Assembly: GCA_900473685.1 (NCBI GenBank)
Contig: UCNE01000022.1
Span: 1-64,000 of the forward strand
Reading direction: 5' to 3'
Source: Hyphomicrobiales bacterium
GTDB lineage: Bacteria; Pseudomonadota; Alphaproteobacteria; Rhizobiales; Rhizobiaceae
Length of the DNA: 64,000 nt
This document shows, in pieces, positions 61,107-64,000 of this stretch. The translations under genes and the position numbers were made by a program. Below the pieces are notes generated by a model. The model saw only the letters and a program-made list of their open reading frames with translations. It had not been told where the DNA came from and did not search any database. How positions within the stretch are numbered: position 1 is the first letter of the stretch; each line of letters starts with the position of its first letter.

Positions 61107-61922
61107 ATGCGCCGGCTCTTCCTGGCTCTCCTGCCTATTGTCTCGCTTCTTTCCGCCTGCACCGCGACAGATTACGATCTGGTCTCCACCGCATCGATCT
61201 CGCCAAAGTTCCAGGACAAGGACCCACAGAATTTTGGTGCGCGCACCCCGCAGCATCACAATATCCACGGCATCGACGTCTCAAAATGGCAGGGTGATAT
61301 CGACTGGGCCAAGGTCAAGGGTTCCGGCGTCTCCTTCGCCTTCATCAAGGCGACGGAAGGCAAGGACCGGATCGACGCCAAGTTCGGCGACTACTGGCAG
61401 CAGGCCCGCGCCGCAGGCCTCCCCTATGCGCCATACCATTTCTACTATTTCTGCTCGACGGCAGACCAGCAGGCCGACTGGTTCATCGCCAACGTTCCGA
61501 AGAGCGCAGTCTATCTGCCGCCGGTTCTCGACGTCGAATGGAACGGTGAATCCAAGACCTGCACGTATCGTCCGTCGCCGCTGACCGTGCAGACCGAAAT
61601 GAAGCGCTTCATGGACCGGCTGGAAGCCTATTACGGCAAGCGCCCGATCATCTATACCTCGGTCGACTTCCACCGAGACAATCTTGTCGGCCAGTTCAAG
61701 GACTATCATTTCTGGGTCCGCTCGGTTGCCGCCCACCCGACGGAAATCTACCCCGAACGCCGCTGGGCCTTCTGGCAATACACCAGCACCGGTGTCATTC
61801 CAGGCATCCAGGGCAATGCCGACATCAACGTCTTTGCGGGCTCACAGAAAAACTGGAAAAGCTGGGTAGCAGCCGTTTCAAAGCCACACGCACCCACGGA
61901 TATCCAAACGGCGCAAAACTGA
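61107..61922 (+). CDS. GH25 family muramidase, probable lipoprotein
   Basis: 271 residues from MRRLFLALLPIV at 61107; a GTG at 61068 would lengthen the signal. Lipobox LSAC places the lipid on a Cys near residue 16. The GH25 barrel starts GIDVSKWQGDIDWAKVKG and has the catalytic pair in LPPVLDVEWNGES (Asp and Glu of DxE) near residue 140. Cleaves MurNAc-GlcNAc bonds hydrolytically. Alternatively retained for remodelling at the outer membrane. Confidence 0.92.
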   Translation: MRRLFLALLPIVSLLSACTATDYDLVSTASISPKFQDKDPQNFGARTPQHHNIHGIDVSKWQGDIDWAKVKGSGVSFAFIKATEGKDRIDAKFGDYWQQARAAGLPYAPYHFYYFCSTADQQADWFIANVPKSAVYLPPVLDVEWNGESKTCTYRPSPLTVQTEMKRFMDRLEAYYGKRPIIYTSVDFHRDNLVGQFKDYHFWVRSVAAHPTEIYPERRWAFWQYTSTGVIPGIQGNADINVFAGSQKNWKSWVAAVSKPHAPTDIQTAQN

Positions 61923-62053
61923 GACAGCGGGGCGGCATTTCTTCTTTCCGCCTTATTGCCGTGTGACAGCCGCTGCCATAATTTCAGCGAAACAAGAGCA
62001 GCCCGGTTTAGCGCTGCTGCCGGCCTGATCCGGCATTACAACAAGGACTTGCG

Positions 62054-63262
62054 ATGACACGCAGCACACTGCGCTCCGTTCTTTCGATCGGTTTTCTCAC
62101 CCTTCTGGCCTCCTCCGCGCTGGCACAACAGGCTGCCCCGCCAGCCGCTCCCTGCGGCGGCGATCTCGCCACGTTCCTGCAAGGCGTCAAGGCTGAAGCG
62201 GTTGCCAAGGGTATTCCGGCCGACGTCGTCGATCGTGCGCTGGCAGGTGCTGCCATCTCTGAAAAAGTCCTGAGCCGCGACCGCGCCCAGGGCGTCTTCA
62301 AGCAGAGCTTTACCGAATTCTCGCAGCGCACCGTCAGCAAGGCGCGACTGGATATCGGCGCCAAGAAGATGAAGGAATATGCCGCCGTCTTCGCACGGGC
62401 CGAAAAAGAATTCGGCGTTCCGGCTCCGGTCATCACCGCGTTCTGGGCCATGGAAACCGATTTCGGCGCAGTCCAGGGCGATTTCAACACCCGCAACGCT
62501 CTGGTGACGCTGGCACATGATTGCCGCCGCCCGGAAATGTTCCGTCCGCAGCTGATCTCGGCCATCGAAATGGTTCAGCACGGCGATCTCGACCCGGAAA
62601 CCACGACCGGTGCCTGGGCTGGCGAAATCGGCCAGGTGCAGATGCTGCCGGAAGATATTATCGCGCAGGGCATGGATGGCGATGGCGATGGCCACGTCAA
62701 CCTCAAGCAGAGCTCGCCGGACGCGATCCTGACCGCCGCCAAATTCATCAAGAGCCTCGGCTTCACCGCGGGCCAGCCCTGGATCCAGGAAGTCAACCTG
62801 CCGGAAAACCTGCCCTGGGAAAAGACCGGGCTGCAGACCGGCATGACCGCTGGCGACTGGTTCAAGCTCGGCGTCAAGCCGCGCGACGGCAATACCGCCT
62901 TCCCGCAGCTGGCCTCGTCGCTGGTCATCCCGCAGGGCCGCCACGGCGTCGCCTTCCTGACCTATCCGAATTTCAACGTCTATCTCGAGTGGAACCAGTC
63001 GTTCATCTACACGACCTCGGCGGCCTATTTCGCCACGCGGCTTGCTGGCGCTCCAACCTACGACACCCACACCCCGGAACCCGGCTTGAACGACGAAGGC
63101 ATGAGAGCGTTGCAGACGAAGCTGCAGGCCATGGGTCATGACGTCGGCAAGATCGACGGCATCCTCGGCTCCGGCACCCGTGCGGCGCTGCAGAAGGAGC
63201 AGTTGCGCCTCGGCCTTCCGGCCGATGGCTGGGCAACGCAGGCTGTGCTTAGCGCTCTGTAA
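62054..63262 (+). CDS. MltB-type lytic murein transglycosylase with PG-binding domain
   Basis: 402 residues with a signal peptide ending SALAQ (about residue 25), so secreted rather than lipidated. The transglycosylase domain (about 35-325) has the catalytic Glu in AFWAMETDFGAVQGDF near residue 138 and an EF-hand-like calcium loop DGDGDGHVNL near 215, as in Slt35/MltB. A peptidoglycan-binding domain follows (about 340-400, GMRALQTKLQAMGHDVG). Its 3' end overlaps the convergent antiporter gene by 14 bp. Confidence 0.94.
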   Translation: MTRSTLRSVLSIGFLTLLASSALAQQAAPPAAPCGGDLATFLQGVKAEAVAKGIPADVVDRALAGAAISEKVLSRDRAQGVFKQSFTEFSQRTVSKARLDIGAKKMKEYAAVFARAEKEFGVPAPVITAFWAMETDFGAVQGDFNTRNALVTLAHDCRRPEMFRPQLISAIEMVQHGDLDPETTTGAWAGEIGQVQMLPEDIIAQGMDGDGDGHVNLKQSSPDAILTAAKFIKSLGFTAGQPWIQEVNLPENLPWEKTGLQTGMTAGDWFKLGVKPRDGNTAFPQLASSLVIPQGRHGVAFLTYPNFNVYLEWNQSFIYTTSAAYFATRLAGAPTYDTHTPEPGLNDEGMRALQTKLQAMGHDVGKIDGILGSGTRAALQKEQLRLGLPADGWATQAVLSAL

Positions 63263-64000
63263 TATCCGTGTCTGACCTGTTGTCAGACTTTGCCCGCCGC
63301 CGGTGGTGGCGGGCAAGACGCAATGCGCGGTAACGCAGTTTTAGCGACCAGCGGGCAGCGGCAAGAGCCGCTCCACCTTTCGACACTTCGCTCAGTTCGC
63401 GTGCATAGGCGACTGCAAAGGCCTTGCGATAGGTCAGCAGATGCTCGGACGCGATGTTTTCCAGCCGGTGCATCATGCTCACCCAAAGCGGCGAAACCAG
63501 CAATGAGACCGCCGTAACGGCGATTGCCACCTTATAGGTATCAAACTGCAGGACACCGGCACCAAGGCCTGCAGCCGCCAGCACGAACGAAAACTCGCCA
63601 ATCTGCGCCATCGACAGACCGGCCACCAGCGCGATCTGCGGCGAGGAACCCGTCCGACGCAGCAGGAAAATATTCAGCAGGGTCTTCGCCGCAATCACGA
63701 TCAGCGCCGCCCCCAGCACCGGCCAGAAATTCTCGCCGATGAAATCAAGGTCGATCAGCAGGCCGATCGACAAGAAGAACACGACGAGAAGAATGCTCTG
63801 GATCGGCTCGATCACCGGAATGACCCGGCTGCGCAGGGTAGAATTACCGATCACGATGCCCGACAGAAATGCCCCATAGGCCGGCGACATCCCGGCAAGG
63901 CCTGAAATGGCGGCAGCACCGAAGCAGACGGCAAGCGCCCCGAGCGCCAGGATCTCGACCTTGTCCTCGACCGCTTCACTATAGGGCACCCGCAGCTTTC
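63249..64000 (-). CDS. CPA2 (Kef/YbaL-type) cation:proton antiporter, 5' end cut by window
   Basis: About 250 residues of the C-terminal part are seen; the reading frame runs off the window end. Helices include YGAFLSGIVIGNSTLRSRV, LLVVFFLSIGLLIDLDF and GLSMAQIGEFSFVLAAAGL, typical of the Kef/YbaL exchanger domain. After the last helix a short basic cytoplasmic tail ends the protein, with no TrkA-N domain, so potassium-gating control as in KefB/C is absent or elsewhere. The ion (K+ or Na+) is unknown. Confidence 0.9.
   Translation of the reverse strand, partial: KLRVPYSEAVEDKVEILALGALAVCFGAAAISGLAGMSPAYGAFLSGIVIGNSTLRSRVIPVIEPIQSILLVVFFLSIGLLIDLDFIGENFWPVLGAALIVIAAKTLLNIFLLRRTGSSPQIALVAGLSMAQIGEFSFVLAAAGLGAGVLQFDTYKVAIAVTAVSLLVSPLWVSMMHRLENIASEHLLTYRKAFAVAYARELSEVSKGGAALAAARWSLKLRYRALRLARHHRRRAKSDNRSDTDITER

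Overview
The window is chromosomal DNA of an alphaproteobacterium, almost certainly of the family Rhizobiaceae (Rhizobium/Agrobacterium clade). This rests on GC-rich coding sequence, an almost unbroken mraZ-to-ligA division and cell wall (dcw) cluster in the rhizobial order (ftsZ, lpxC, bamD, recN and ligA follow ftsA), a long-linker FtsZ, a DUF47-pit phosphate operon behind a Pho box, a btaA-btaB pair for phosphorus-free betaine lipid, and an anti-Shine-Dalgarno small RNA of the alpha-r14 type. No phage, IS element, CRISPR array or tRNA gene was found.

Region 1 (1-14.6 kb) holds short housekeeping and accessory units: a Tlde1/L,D-transpeptidase-like protein, a membrane GGDEF cyclase, CreA, nicotinamidase, an orphan CheW, a small membrane protein, a Sco copper chaperone, an FAD monooxygenase, PrmA, a predicted small RNA, an aminopeptidase P, an AzlCD amino-acid exporter, panC-panB, and an FAH-fold protein that seems to have lost its active site.

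Region 2 (14.9-18.9 kb) has a GAF-PAS-GGDEF-EAL protein facing the DUF47-pit phosphate operon.

Region 3 (18.9-47.2 kb) is the dcw cluster, read on the minus strand: mraZ, rsmH, ftsL, ftsI, murE, murF, mraY, murD, ftsW, murG, murC, murB, then aqpZ and an oppositely oriented MFS transporter, then ddl, ftsQ, ftsA, ftsZ, lpxC, bamD, recN, ligA. It covers lipid II synthesis, septal machinery, lipid A commitment and outer membrane assembly. Many junctions are ATGA or TGATG overlaps. The mraZ promoter is overlaid by four TGGGN boxes at exact 10-nt spacing, the expected MraZ autoregulatory operator.

Region 4 (47.4-64 kb) starts with the RNase P RNA gene. It is rich in peptidoglycan-active enzymes: two SLT-type transglycosylases, an AmiD-like amidase beside a DjlA-like co-chaperone, a GH25 muramidase and an MltB-type transglycosylase. 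It also carries a PPi-dependent phosphofructokinase, DMT and LysE exporters, a serine hydrolase, a second GGDEF-EAL protein, btaA-btaB, and a CPA2 antiporter cut by the window end.

No large new system is evident. The best second-look items are the small RNA at 8.4-8.5 kb, the fourfold MraZ operator, a perfect 12-bp inverted repeat that buries the lysE ribosome site, the active-site-less FAH homologue, a CcrM/CtrA-like site cluster before ddl, and two GGDEF-EAL proteins with complementary defects.
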